From Bdellovibrionales bacterium (GTDB lineage: Bacteria; Bdellovibrionota; UBA1018; CAIPTA01): DNA of 5,187 nt. The position numbers and the translations under genes were made by a program. The stretch lies in NCBI GenBank assembly GCA_021730855.1, contig JAKFYM010000367.1, positions 1 through 5,187 of the forward strand, read 5' to 3'. Positions 1-5,123 of the stretch are shown one piece after another. The first letter of the stretch is position 1; each line of letters starts with the position of its first letter. The notes under the pieces are model-generated. The model was not told where the DNA came from and searched no databases. It worked only from the letters and a program-made list of their open reading frames with translations.

Positions 1-30
1 ATGCTAGGCTGCGGGAAGGAGCAAATATGA
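1..30 (+). CDS. possible 3' tail of an upstream gene, overlapping the elbB start
   Basis: Reading from base 1, this frame is open (LGCGKEQI at its end) and stops at TGA 28-30. That stop overlaps the elbB ATG at 27-29 in a classic ATGA arrangement, which often marks translationally coupled genes. The frame begins with an ATG at base 1, but that is probably chance because the window edge cuts it off. Only about nine codons are visible, so no product can be named, and a random open frame of this length is common. The GGAAGGAG at 14-21 would then lie inside this upstream gene. Confidence 0.25.
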   Translation: MLGCGKEQI

Positions 31-686
31 AAAAAGTAGCGGTCCTTCTTTGTGGTTCGGGTTTTAAAGACGGAAGTGAAATTCGCGAAGCCGTGGGCGT
101 GCTGTGGGCACTCTCGGCGGAGAGAGCGGAGACCCAGATTTTCGCGCTCGACGAGCCCCAGAGCGACGTGGTGAATTGCCTGACGGGTGAGGTGGCGAAG
201 ACGGAAAGCCGCAACCAACTGGTGGAATCGGCACGTATCGCGAGAGGATCGGTGGCGCCGCTAGCGGATCTCAATCCTGCAGACTTCGATGCTTTCCTCC
301 TGCCCGGGGGATTTGGGGCCGCAAAAAATCTTTGCTCGTTCGCGCGCGAAGGCAGCAAGGGCAGAGTGCATCCCGAGGTCAAAAAAACACTCGAGGCTTT
401 TTTCAGCCAGGGTAAGCCGATTGGTGCGGTCTGCATTGCGCCGGCAGTCCTCGCCCTAGCGTTTCCGCAAAAAGGCTTGGAGCTCACGCTCGGGGCTCCG
501 GGAGAAGCTGCCGGCGAAATCGAGAAGCTAGGCCACCGGCACATTCCCAAAAAAGCGTCGGAATGCCTTGTGGACGCCAAACACAAGATCGTGAGCTCGC
601 CCGCGTATATGTACGAGTCTGCTCCTCTGCATGAGGTGTTTACGGGAATCCAAGCTTTGGTGCGGGAAGTTTGCCGCCTTGCTTAG
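27..686 (+). CDS. elbB: ElbB-type DJ-1/PfpI family glyoxalase
   Basis: This 219-residue protein is the same length class as E. coli ElbB (YhbL, about 217) and matches it by eye along its whole length. It has the N-terminal GSEIREA (Glu19), HLTGE-like CLTGE at 51-55, the PGGFGAAKNL block at 93-102, the nucleophile elbow GAVCIAPA with Cys136, and the late KIVSSPAYM block at 187-195. In the DJ-1/PfpI fold the elbow Cys, assisted by the N-terminal Glu, is the reactive residue. E. coli ElbB has weak glyoxalase III-type activity on glyoxal and was linked to isoprenoid synthesis, so a cytosolic role in aldehyde detoxification is likely but the true substrate is not known. The ATG has a strong GGAAGGAG five bases upstream. 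The frame stays open to the window edge, but homology begins at this Met. The metalloprotease gene follows after 41 bases with no terminator between them. Confidence 0.93.
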   Translation: MKKVAVLLCGSGFKDGSEIREAVGVLWALSAERAETQIFALDEPQSDVVNCLTGEVAKTESRNQLVESARIARGSVAPLADLNPADFDAFLLPGGFGAAKNLCSFAREGSKGRVHPEVKKTLEAFFSQGKPIGAVCIAPAVLALAFPQKGLELTLGAPGEAAGEIEKLGHRHIPKKASECLVDAKHKIVSSPAYMYESAPLHEVFTGIQALVREVCRLA

Positions 687-727
687 AGCGCGTAACAAAA
701 TGGGGTTTGTCGGCAAGGATGCCCTGA

Positions 728-1759
728 GTGCACGGAAATTTCCTTTTGAAAAATAAACAAATCTTTTTGGTCGGCCTGGTTTTCGTCGCCCTCACTATTT
801 TTTTGGGCACCAAGCATTTTCAGCAAAAACAAAAAATCCAGAAAGGTCTCTACACTTCCGTGGCCCAGGCGCTGCGCGAAGCTAGCCAGGGCGACAAAGC
901 GGATTTTTGTGAGCGCCAGGTTCAGGACAAACGCCTGTATTTAGCCAAGGTGATCGATGAATTTCGCCCGCTCATCCAAGGGCTTTGGGCCAAGCAGGAT
1001 GGGAGGGAGTTGCCCAAATCGCAGCTCCTGCCTTTGGGCAAGATCCAACTGCGGCTAAGCCCCGAGGCGCGGCCGAAACATCCCTATGACCAAAGCTCGT
1101 GGAGCTGGGAGGAAGCCCAGGGCTTACTTTTGAAAACGCAGCTAGATCCCCGCTCGCCGGCAAGCCTCGAGGCCTGGCGCAACCTCGACACCATGGCTCG
1201 CTACCTGCTTGAGAAAGATAGCCTGCGCATCGTGGAGAAACGCGTCTTTGTGCCTCCGAAGATCGCGCAGCATCTGTTCCGGCCCAACCTAGCCATGCGG
1301 CGGACCGGGCCCAAAGAGTTCACCGTGCCCTTGAATGCGGGGGACTTTGCCGGCGAGGAAGCGAAGCTGCAAAAACTTTTGGAGTCGGAGTGGAGTGGGG
1401 CGGGTTATCGGGTGCGGTTGGAGTGGAAAAAAGACCCTAGCCTCTACACCTTTCGCATCAACCTGCTCTCGAGCCGTTCCTTCGTGAATCATAAAAAGCG
1501 CACCCTAGAGATTGCCAATATGGCTTGGACGAAAACAGTGGCCCATGAGTTTGGGCACGTCTTGGGTTTTGCGGATCACTACTATAGCGTATGGCATGCC
1601 GATCACTGCTACTACACTCAGGAGACAAGGAATGCCGACCTGATGTCGAATTCCGACATAGGACAGGTCAATACTCGCCACTGGCAGGTGCTTGACCAAG
1701 CCTATCCTTGGCAGAAGCGGGCAGTGCGGGAGCTCTTCGCCTATCAATTTGGGGATTGA
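728..1759 (+). CDS. putative membrane-anchored metzincin-type zinc metalloprotease
   Basis: This 343-residue protein has a short basic N-terminus and one hydrophobic segment at about 11-28, then a long hydrophilic region. That predicts a signal anchor with the catalytic part outside the cytoplasm. The active site is HEFGHVLGFADHY at 273-285: His273 and His277 as zinc ligands, Glu274 as general base, and Asp283 at the third-ligand position of HExxHxxGxx(H/D). A DLMSN at 304-308 supplies the Met-turn (Met306, 23 residues later). Asp as third ligand with a following Met-turn is the snapalysin (M7) pattern, but this protein is much longer, and residues 30-240 match nothing I recognise. His284 next to Asp283 could be an alternative ligand. 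The start is GTG, chosen because AAGGA at 715-719 sits eight bases upstream; an in-frame TTG at 746 has a poorer site. Protease activity is inferred from the motif; substrate unknown. It may share a transcript with elbB. Confidence 0.85.
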   Translation: MHGNFLLKNKQIFLVGLVFVALTIFLGTKHFQQKQKIQKGLYTSVAQALREASQGDKADFCERQVQDKRLYLAKVIDEFRPLIQGLWAKQDGRELPKSQLLPLGKIQLRLSPEARPKHPYDQSSWSWEEAQGLLLKTQLDPRSPASLEAWRNLDTMARYLLEKDSLRIVEKRVFVPPKIAQHLFRPNLAMRRTGPKEFTVPLNAGDFAGEEAKLQKLLESEWSGAGYRVRLEWKKDPSLYTFRINLLSSRSFVNHKKRTLEIANMAWTKTVAHEFGHVLGFADHYYSVWHADHCYYTQETRNADLMSNSDIGQVNTRHWQVLDQAYPWQKRAVRELFAYQFGD

Positions 1760-1765
1760 GTCCCC
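1751..1765 (+). other. small hairpin across the metalloprotease stop codon
   Basis: GGGGA at 1751-1755 pairs with TCCCC at 1761-1765 around a five-base loop that includes the TGA stop at 1757-1759. The stem is only five pairs and is followed by TTATCC, not a run of T. It could slow or stabilise the mRNA end, but I would not call it an intrinsic terminator. Confidence 0.2.
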
Positions 1766-1825
1766 TTATCCGTCGAGAGATATGGTAGGCTCGCCCTCTC
1801 AATCTAGACCATTTATAACCAGGAG
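1760..1825 (+). promoter_or_regulatory. gst leader region with weak promoter candidates and a strong Shine-Dalgarno
   Basis: This short gap must carry the gst promoter if the gene is separately expressed. AGGAG at 1821-1825 lies five bases before the ATG and fixes the start. Possible -10 elements are TATGGT at 1781-1786 (with TTGAGT at 1756-1761 as a -35, but with a long 19-base spacer) and TAGACC at 1805-1810. The TCTAGAC at 1803-1809 recurs at exactly the same distance from the start codon upstream of the YqjD-like gene. TATAAC at 1814-1819 looks better as a -10, but it would start the transcript inside the Shine-Dalgarno and is unlikely to work. No candidate is strong. Confidence 0.25.
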
Positions 1826-1830
1826 ATTTT

Positions 1831-2451
1831 ATGAAACTCTATTACTCTAAAGGCGCCTGCTCTCTTTCCCCGCATATTGTGGCCTTGGAAGCCGGCCTAG
1901 CTGTGGAGCTGGTTTCGGTAGACCTACGCACGGGCACCACTTTTGACGGCACGGATTTTAAGAAAGTAAATCCCAAAGGATATGTGCCCACCTTGGTTCT
2001 CGACAATGGCGAGACTCTCACCGAAGGCCCGGCCATCGTGCAGTATCTGGCCGACCAAGTTCCGAATAAGGCTCTCATCCCCGGTCACGGCTCGCTTGCC
2101 CGTTACCGCGCCATAGAATGGCTGAACTTTATTTCCACCGAATTGCACAAGAGCTTTGGCCCGCTCTTCACTCCCCAGGCTCCGGAGGCCTCCAAGGTAG
2201 CGGCGAAAGAAAATCTCGGCAAGCGCCTCGACTATGTGAACCAGGAGCTAAACGGCAAAGAATATCTCCTCGGCTCTCAATTCAGCGTGGCTGACGCCTA
2301 TCTCTTCACGGTGCTTAGCTGGACACCGCACTTTCAGATCGATCTTTCCTCGCGCGCGAACGTGGCGGCATTTATGGAGCGCGTGCGTATCCGCCCCGCA
2401 GTGCAAGCGGCGCTAAGAGCCGAAGGCCTCACGAGCGGCGGGAACAACTAA
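1831..2451 (+). CDS. gstA: glutathione S-transferase, beta class (GstA-like)
   Basis: This 206-residue cytosolic enzyme conjugates or reduces substrates with glutathione. It matches E. coli GstA (201 residues) by eye over its full length. The thioredoxin-like N-domain starts MKLYYSKGACS with the beta-class Cys10, then VNPKGYVPTL at 46-55 (cis-Pro53, which binds the glutathione backbone) and the LTEGPAIVQYL helix at 63-73. The all-helical C-domain has EWLNFISTELHKSFGPLF with His106, the partner of Cys10 in E. coli GstA, and FSVADAYLFTVLSW near 171-185 (the N-capping box that folds this domain). All expected residues are present, so it should be active; the physiological substrate is unknown. 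AGGAG five bases before the ATG supports the start. The C-terminus runs about five residues beyond E. coli's (SGGNN), and these extra codons lie in the 39-base overlap with the opposing glycosylase gene. Confidence 0.95.
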   Translation: MKLYYSKGACSLSPHIVALEAGLAVELVSVDLRTGTTFDGTDFKKVNPKGYVPTLVLDNGETLTEGPAIVQYLADQVPNKALIPGHGSLARYRAIEWLNFISTELHKSFGPLFTPQAPEASKVAAKENLGKRLDYVNQELNGKEYLLGSQFSVADAYLFTVLSWTPHFQIDLSSRANVAAFMERVRIRPAVQAALRAEGLTSGGNN

Positions 2452-3102
2452 GTCGCGTGCTCGCGCGAAAACGGAGTCGAACATCGGCTCCGTTAAGCGC
2501 TTGGTAAACGTATTTTGTTGGCTAGGATGGTAGGAGAGCAGCAAAGTGCGGCCACCGGAGAGCGGCACCTCGGCCCCATGCGAGAATTTTGGGCGAGGTC
2601 CCTTTTCTTTTAGGTGAGGCCAAAGACCGGTCAAGGCGATCTGCCCTAGGCCAAGAATCACCTTCCAGTTTAGAACCGCTAGTTCGCGCTGCAGGAATTC
2701 GGCGCAGTGGCCCACTTCCTCAGACAAGGGTTTATTGTCGGGCGGGGCGCAGTGGGCAACGGCGGTGATCCAGGTATCGCGGAGCTGCAGGCCATCGCTG
2801 CGCGCCTGGGAAGTGGGCTGGTTGGCAAACCCAGCCTTATGCAACGCTCGGTAGAGCCACTCGCCCGAACGATCGCCCGTGAACATTCGACCCGTGCGAT
2901 TGGCGCCGTGGGCGGCGGGAGCAAGCCCCACGATCAGCAGCCGCGCTTGTGGATCCCCAAAGCTAGGCACTGGGAGTCCCCAGTACTTTTCTCCCGCAAA
3001 CGCGGCCCGTTTTTCCACGGCCACCTTGGTGCAATGTTCCCGCAGCCGCGGGCAGCGGCCACACTTAACTAAATCGCTTTGAATTTTATCCAAGGAATTC
3101 AT
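2413..3102 (-). CDS. udgB: family 5 uracil-DNA glycosylase (UdgB-type), iron-sulfur
   Basis: This roughly 229-residue base-excision repair enzyme cleaves uracil, and in studied family members also hypoxanthine and other damaged bases, from DNA. It has the family 5 signature GLAPAAHGANRTGRMFTGD at 59-77, which lacks the polar Asp/Asn that activates water in other families, and the closing motif HPSQQNTFTKRL at 192-203. Four cysteines fit the 4Fe-4S site: Cys14 and Cys17 (CGRC), Cys118 in AHCAPPDNKP, and Cys133; Cys24 is extra. I chose ATG 3102. The frame extends to a TTG at 3126 (eight more residues), but neither start has a good Shine-Dalgarno, so the N-terminus is uncertain. Its last 13 codons, including the stop, overlap the end of gst on the other strand. 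It is divergent from the small gene at 3200, with about 97 bases between them. Confidence 0.93.
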   Translation of the reverse strand: MNSLDKIQSDLVKCGRCPRLREHCTKVAVEKRAAFAGEKYWGLPVPSFGDPQARLLIVGLAPAAHGANRTGRMFTGDRSGEWLYRALHKAGFANQPTSQARSDGLQLRDTWITAVAHCAPPDNKPLSEEVGHCAEFLQRELAVLNWKVILGLGQIALTGLWPHLKEKGPRPKFSHGAEVPLSGGRTLLLSYHPSQQNTFTKRLTEPMFDSVFARARDLVVPAAREAFGS

Positions 3103-3199
3103 ACGGTTTCGCCCATATTGCCGCAAGACTGGGAAAAAGTCCGTTCGAACTCTAGGGTTGGAAAGGCTTTTGCTATGAAGGCTAGGGAAAGGGGCTTTT
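3103..3199. promoter_or_regulatory. divergent intergenic region between udgB and the small membrane-protein gene
   Basis: This gap should hold promoters for both directions. On the plus strand TGCTATGAA at 3171-3179 looks like an extended -10 (TGn followed by TATGAA, four of six matches), though no good -35 lies 16-18 bases upstream (TCTAGG at 3151-3156). It would give a leader of about 14 bases carrying AAAGGGG at 3188-3194, the ribosome-binding site of the 3200 gene. I see no convincing minus-strand promoter, no LexA-like box and no clear operator. Confidence 0.3.
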
Positions 3200-3445
3200 A
3201 TGAATGCTATTGTAAAAAATGGACTCTACTTTATCGCCGGCGCCAGCCTAGCCAGCTATGTTTGGACGGAATTGGCCGCGGTTAGCCGCAATAAAAAGCA
3301 GGTTGTGGCGGCAAAATCGGATGCCACCGGACATTATGATCTTGACGGCGTTTCCTACGACCCTTGCCAAAGCCGGGTGGTGGTGGGATCCGATGCCCAG
3401 GTAAAGGCGCCTAAGTTGCCGAAAAAAGCCAAAGCCGTTTCCTAG
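3200..3445 (+). CDS. small single-pass membrane protein of unknown function
   Basis: This 81-residue protein is not one I recognise. It begins MNAIVKNGLYFIAGASLASYV, giving one hydrophobic segment at about 8-28 that should anchor it in the inner membrane. A polar middle follows (DATGHYDLDGVSYDP, one Cys at about 57), then a Lys/Pro-rich tail (KAPKLPKKAKAVS). There is no cleavage motif typical of a signal peptide and no lipobox. Evidence that it is a real gene: AAAGGGG at 3188-3194 sits five bases before the ATG, an in-frame TGA at 3176-3178 limits any extension, and the frame is clear of its neighbours (97 bases from udgB, 23 bases from the convergent gene that ends at 3469). The basic tail could face the cytoplasm or bind an acidic partner, but that is a guess. 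Confidence 0.65.
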   Translation: MNAIVKNGLYFIAGASLASYVWTELAAVSRNKKQVVAAKSDATGHYDLDGVSYDPCQSRVVVGSDAQVKAPKLPKKAKAVS

Positions 3446-3468
3446 GCGCCCTTCTGGTTTCCACCGAA

Positions 3469-3999
3469 CTACTCGCAGTGGTCTTCGGGATGCTGAAATA
3501 GTGTGAACACATCATCGCCACCGGGAGTGGGGGTTAAGAACACCTCGTCTCCCTCTTTCATGTCTTCTCCACAGCCGCCATGAAGCACGAATCCATGATT
3601 CACGAAGGTGATCTCGTTTTTGGCGTTTTTCTCGAGGCTCCAGCTCACGGTGGCCCTGCCTCCGTCACATTCCACGCCGCAATTCAGTTGATTGCCGGCG
3701 AGATCGCAAATCATTAGGTTAGTGTAGGGGCGATTGATGGTGCGTTCTTCGCCTTTTTCGTCCGTGGTCGTGCGTTTCAGGACAGCATAAATATTGAGGC
3801 TTAGCATGGTGCTTGGATTATAGGGGTTTCGCGAAAATTTTAGTGTGAGCAGCCGTACCGTTTGGGCGGGATGGGATTGCATATGGGGTCCAGAATAGGC
3901 ACGCGCAAAGCAGACGGGTTTGTCGACGGTGACATCGAGAAGGGGATGCGCCTGGGCTGATGTGCCGATAAAAAAGAGAGTGATGACTAGAAATTTCAT
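3469..3999 (-). CDS. secreted six-cysteine protein of unknown function
   Basis: This 176-residue protein begins MKFLVITLFFIGTSAQAHPL, a clear Sec signal peptide with likely cleavage after AQA at 17, giving a mature protein of about 159 residues that starts His-Pro. The mature part has six cysteines (30, 98, 107, 111, 143, 175), an even number that suits three disulfides in the periplasm or outside the cell. Conserved-looking patches are VCFARAYSGPHMQSHPAQTVRLLTL near 29-53 and HGGCGEDMKEGDEVFLTP near 140-157. I know no named domain for it, and no catalytic motif is evident. The frame stays open upstream to 4233, into pldA on the other strand, but that part is Arg/Lys-rich antisense. I chose the ATG at 3999 because it starts the signal peptide and has GAGGA (4007-4003) three bases upstream. 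It ends 23 bases from the convergent small gene and is divergent from pldA. Confidence 0.75.
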   Translation of the reverse strand: MKFLVITLFFIGTSAQAHPLLDVTVDKPVCFARAYSGPHMQSHPAQTVRLLTLKFSRNPYNPSTMLSLNIYAVLKRTTTDEKGEERTINRPYTNLMICDLAGNQLNCGVECDGGRATVSWSLEKNAKNEITFVNHGFVLHGGCGEDMKEGDEVFLTPTPGGDDVFTLFQHPEDHCE

Positions 4000-4039
4000 T
4001 TGTCCTCGCGGCGTAGTGGTTATGGGGGCCAAAGCCTTA

Positions 4040-4060
4040 CCTCGGGCGAGGAGAGTTCTC
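4040..4060. repeat. two adjacent short inverted repeats in a divergent promoter region
   Basis: CCTCGGGCGAGG at 4040-4051 is a five-base inverted repeat around GG. It runs directly into GAGAGTTCTC at 4051-4060, a four-base inverted repeat around GT. They lie mid-way in the 99-base gap between the secreted Cys-rich gene (minus) and pldA (plus). They could be an operator read by a dimeric regulator or a small RNA hairpin in the minus-strand leader, but stems this short also arise by chance. Confidence 0.25.
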
Positions 4061-4071
4061 AATGGCGAAAA

Positions 4072-4100
4072 TTGCTTCCAGCCCCTTGATCGCGTAAGAT
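4072..4100 (+). promoter_or_regulatory. candidate pldA promoter overlapping the first ATG
   Basis: TTGCTT at 4072-4077 and TAAGAT at 4095-4100 are separated by exactly 17 bases, with three of six and four of six matches to the sigma-70 boxes. The -10 box overlaps the first possible pldA ATG (4099-4101). Transcription would begin near 4107, just before the second in-frame ATG at 4111, making the message nearly leaderless. The absence of a Shine-Dalgarno before either ATG is compatible with this. On the minus strand, TTGAGA (4062-4057) is a possible -35 for the divergent gene, without a good -10. Confidence 0.3.
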
Positions 4101-4863
4101 GCGGGTAGTCATGCGTGTGTTTTTCCTTTTCTTCTCCTTCATGGCCGAGCCAGCTTTTGCGTATTCGAATGAATATGCGGCTTCTGCGTTTCAATTCCTT
4201 GGCTACCGGCCAAGCTATTTTCTTGCGGGTCAACCAAACACCAAGGTGCAGCTGAGCCTCAAGACAAAATTCATTCAGGATCTAGAGTTGCATGTGGCCT
4301 ATACGCAGCTGATGTTCTGGGATCTCTTTGAAAAGTCTTCGCCCTTTCACGACCTGAACTACAACCCTGAAGTTTTTTATCGTTTTCACCTGGCGGAAGC
4401 GGAAAAAACTTGGATCGACCTCGGCTACCAACACGAGTCCAACGGGCGAGATGGCCCGCCCTCGCGCAGCTGGGATCGTCTCTACCTTCTCTATTCCCAA
4501 CGCACGCCCCTAGGGCAGAAGACCCAAATCCATTGGAGCATTTCGCTTTGGGTGCCCGTGAGCAAGGATCTTGAAAACAATGACATCATTCGCTACCGCG
4601 GCCTGTGGGAAGCGAATGTGACCCTGCTGAGTTTTTTGGGTCCCTTTTTCGAGCGCAACGACCTAACCTTGCGTTTTTTCCCTGGTGGACGCTTGGGCCT
4701 CAATCCTCTGCAGGGAGGCCGTGAGCTGACCTTTCGCTTCAACAACCCGAGCACGAAAGCGGCCCTGCCAGTTCTGACCCTCCAAGTCTTCCAGGGGCAG
4801 GGCGAAGGATTGCTCGACTACCGGAAAAAGCATTGGGGCCTAAGGGGCGGATTTGGTTTTTGA
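4099..4863 (+). CDS. pldA: outer-membrane phospholipase A (OMPLA)
   Basis: This is a beta-barrel lipase that hydrolyses phospholipids displaced into the outer leaflet of the outer membrane. It has a signal peptide, probably cleaved after AFA at 21, then blocks that align with E. coli PldA: KVQLSLKTKF at 49-58, AYTQ...SSPFHDLNYNPEVFYRF at 67-96, the active site YQHESNGRDGPPSRSWDRLY at 110-129, DIIRYRG, and QVFQGQGEGLLDYR near the end. His112 and Ser114 equal E. coli His142 and Ser144. The third residue, Asn156 in E. coli, is Asp126 here. The calcium-loop Asp149 equivalent is Gly, with Asp one position earlier. The chain ends GGFGF, whose terminal Phe suits the BAM signal. At 254 residues it is shorter than E. 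coli's 289. The start at 4099 or 4111 is unresolved; neither has a Shine-Dalgarno, and 4111 gives a more compact signal peptide. No terminator is evident after it. Confidence 0.93.
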   Translation: MRVVMRVFFLFFSFMAEPAFAYSNEYAASAFQFLGYRPSYFLAGQPNTKVQLSLKTKFIQDLELHVAYTQLMFWDLFEKSSPFHDLNYNPEVFYRFHLAEAEKTWIDLGYQHESNGRDGPPSRSWDRLYLLYSQRTPLGQKTQIHWSISLWVPVSKDLENNDIIRYRGLWEANVTLLSFLGPFFERNDLTLRFFPGGRLGLNPLQGGRELTFRFNNPSTKAALPVLTLQVFQGQGEGLLDYRKKHWGLRGGFGF

Positions 4864-4890
4864 GGATTTCCGTGGCACCGTCTCTAGACT
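4860..4890 (+). promoter_or_regulatory. weak candidate promoter for the YqjD-like gene
   Basis: TTGAGG at 4860-4865 overlaps the pldA stop. TAGACT at 4885-4890 matches the -10 consensus at four of six positions, but the spacer is 19 bases, longer than usual. The TCTAGAC at 4883-4889 begins 28 bases before the start codon, as does the same heptamer before gst. The alternative is read-through from pldA, since no terminator lies in the 47-base gap. Confidence 0.22.
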
Positions 4891-4910
4891 GCTTCTAAAA
4901 AGGAATAGAT

Positions 4911-5114
4911 ATGGAAAAAAAATTTGAAGACCTGGCCGCAAAAGCCAAAAAATTAGCGGAAGATTCCGAAGAACTCAAAGTGGTGCGCGAGATGGCGGAG
5001 GACCTTGCGGAAAATGCTTCGGACTTCGTGCGGAAGTATCCGATCCAGTCCGTGCTCGGAGCTGCGGCCGTGGGTTTTCTTCTGGCCTCTTTGCTCGGCC
5101 GCGGCCGTAGATAA
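4911..5114 (+). CDS. YqjD/ElaB-like (DUF883) C-tail-anchored membrane protein
   Basis: This 67-residue protein has a highly charged, Lys/Glu/Ala-rich helical N-terminal part at about 1-40, probably a coiled coil (repeated AED/AEN heptads), then KYPIQSVLGAAAVGFLLASLLGRGRR. That pattern of an aromatic-Pro-x-Gln-Ser entry, a Gly/Ala-rich membrane helix and a basic end is the hallmark of the ElaB/YqjD/YgaM family. E. coli members are about 100 residues, so the helical part is shorter here. In E. coli these proteins sit in the inner membrane by their C-terminus, bind ribosomes and are made in stationary phase under RpoS; whether that holds here is inference. AAGGA at 4900-4904, six bases before the ATG, supports the start. 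The next gene begins nine bases after its stop, so they are probably co-transcribed. Codon use resembles the neighbours. Confidence 0.85.
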   Translation: MEKKFEDLAAKAKKLAEDSEELKVVREMAEDLAENASDFVRKYPIQSVLGAAAVGFLLASLLGRGRR

Positions 5115-5123
5115 GGAAACTTC

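Noticed and set aside
1751..1765. Intrinsic terminator after the metalloprotease gene
   Set aside because: The five-pair stem overlaps the stop codon and is not followed by a T-run.
1814..1819. TATAAC as the -10 box of gst
   Set aside because: Transcription would begin around 1825, inside or just after the AGGAG ribosome-binding site, leaving no usable leader.
1831..2451. Recent horizontal transfer of gst from an enterobacterium, suggested by its close likeness to E. coli GstA
   Set aside because: Beta-class GSTs are widely conserved at these motifs, and base and codon use look like the neighbours. Likeness alone does not support recent transfer.
2707..3072. Plus-strand frame of 121 codons opposite the glycosylase gene
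   Set aside because: The opposite strand encodes strong family 5 glycosylase motifs throughout this stretch, and the frame has no ribosome-binding site or recognisable protein.
3079..3285. Plus-strand frame of 68 codons crossing the udgB start and the small gene
   Set aside because: It covers two better-supported starts, lacks a ribosome-binding site, and its translation has no sensible composition.
4000..4233. Upstream extension of the secreted Cys-rich protein's frame (78 more residues, minus strand)
   Set aside because: The extension overlaps the start of pldA on the other strand, is an Arg/Lys-rich antisense translation, and would bury a clear signal peptide. The ATG at 3999 with GAGGA just upstream is the better start.
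4873..4892. Possible sigma-54 promoter (TGGCAC followed by TGC)
   Set aside because: The GG and GC doublets are 15 bases apart rather than the required 10, so the spacing is wrong.
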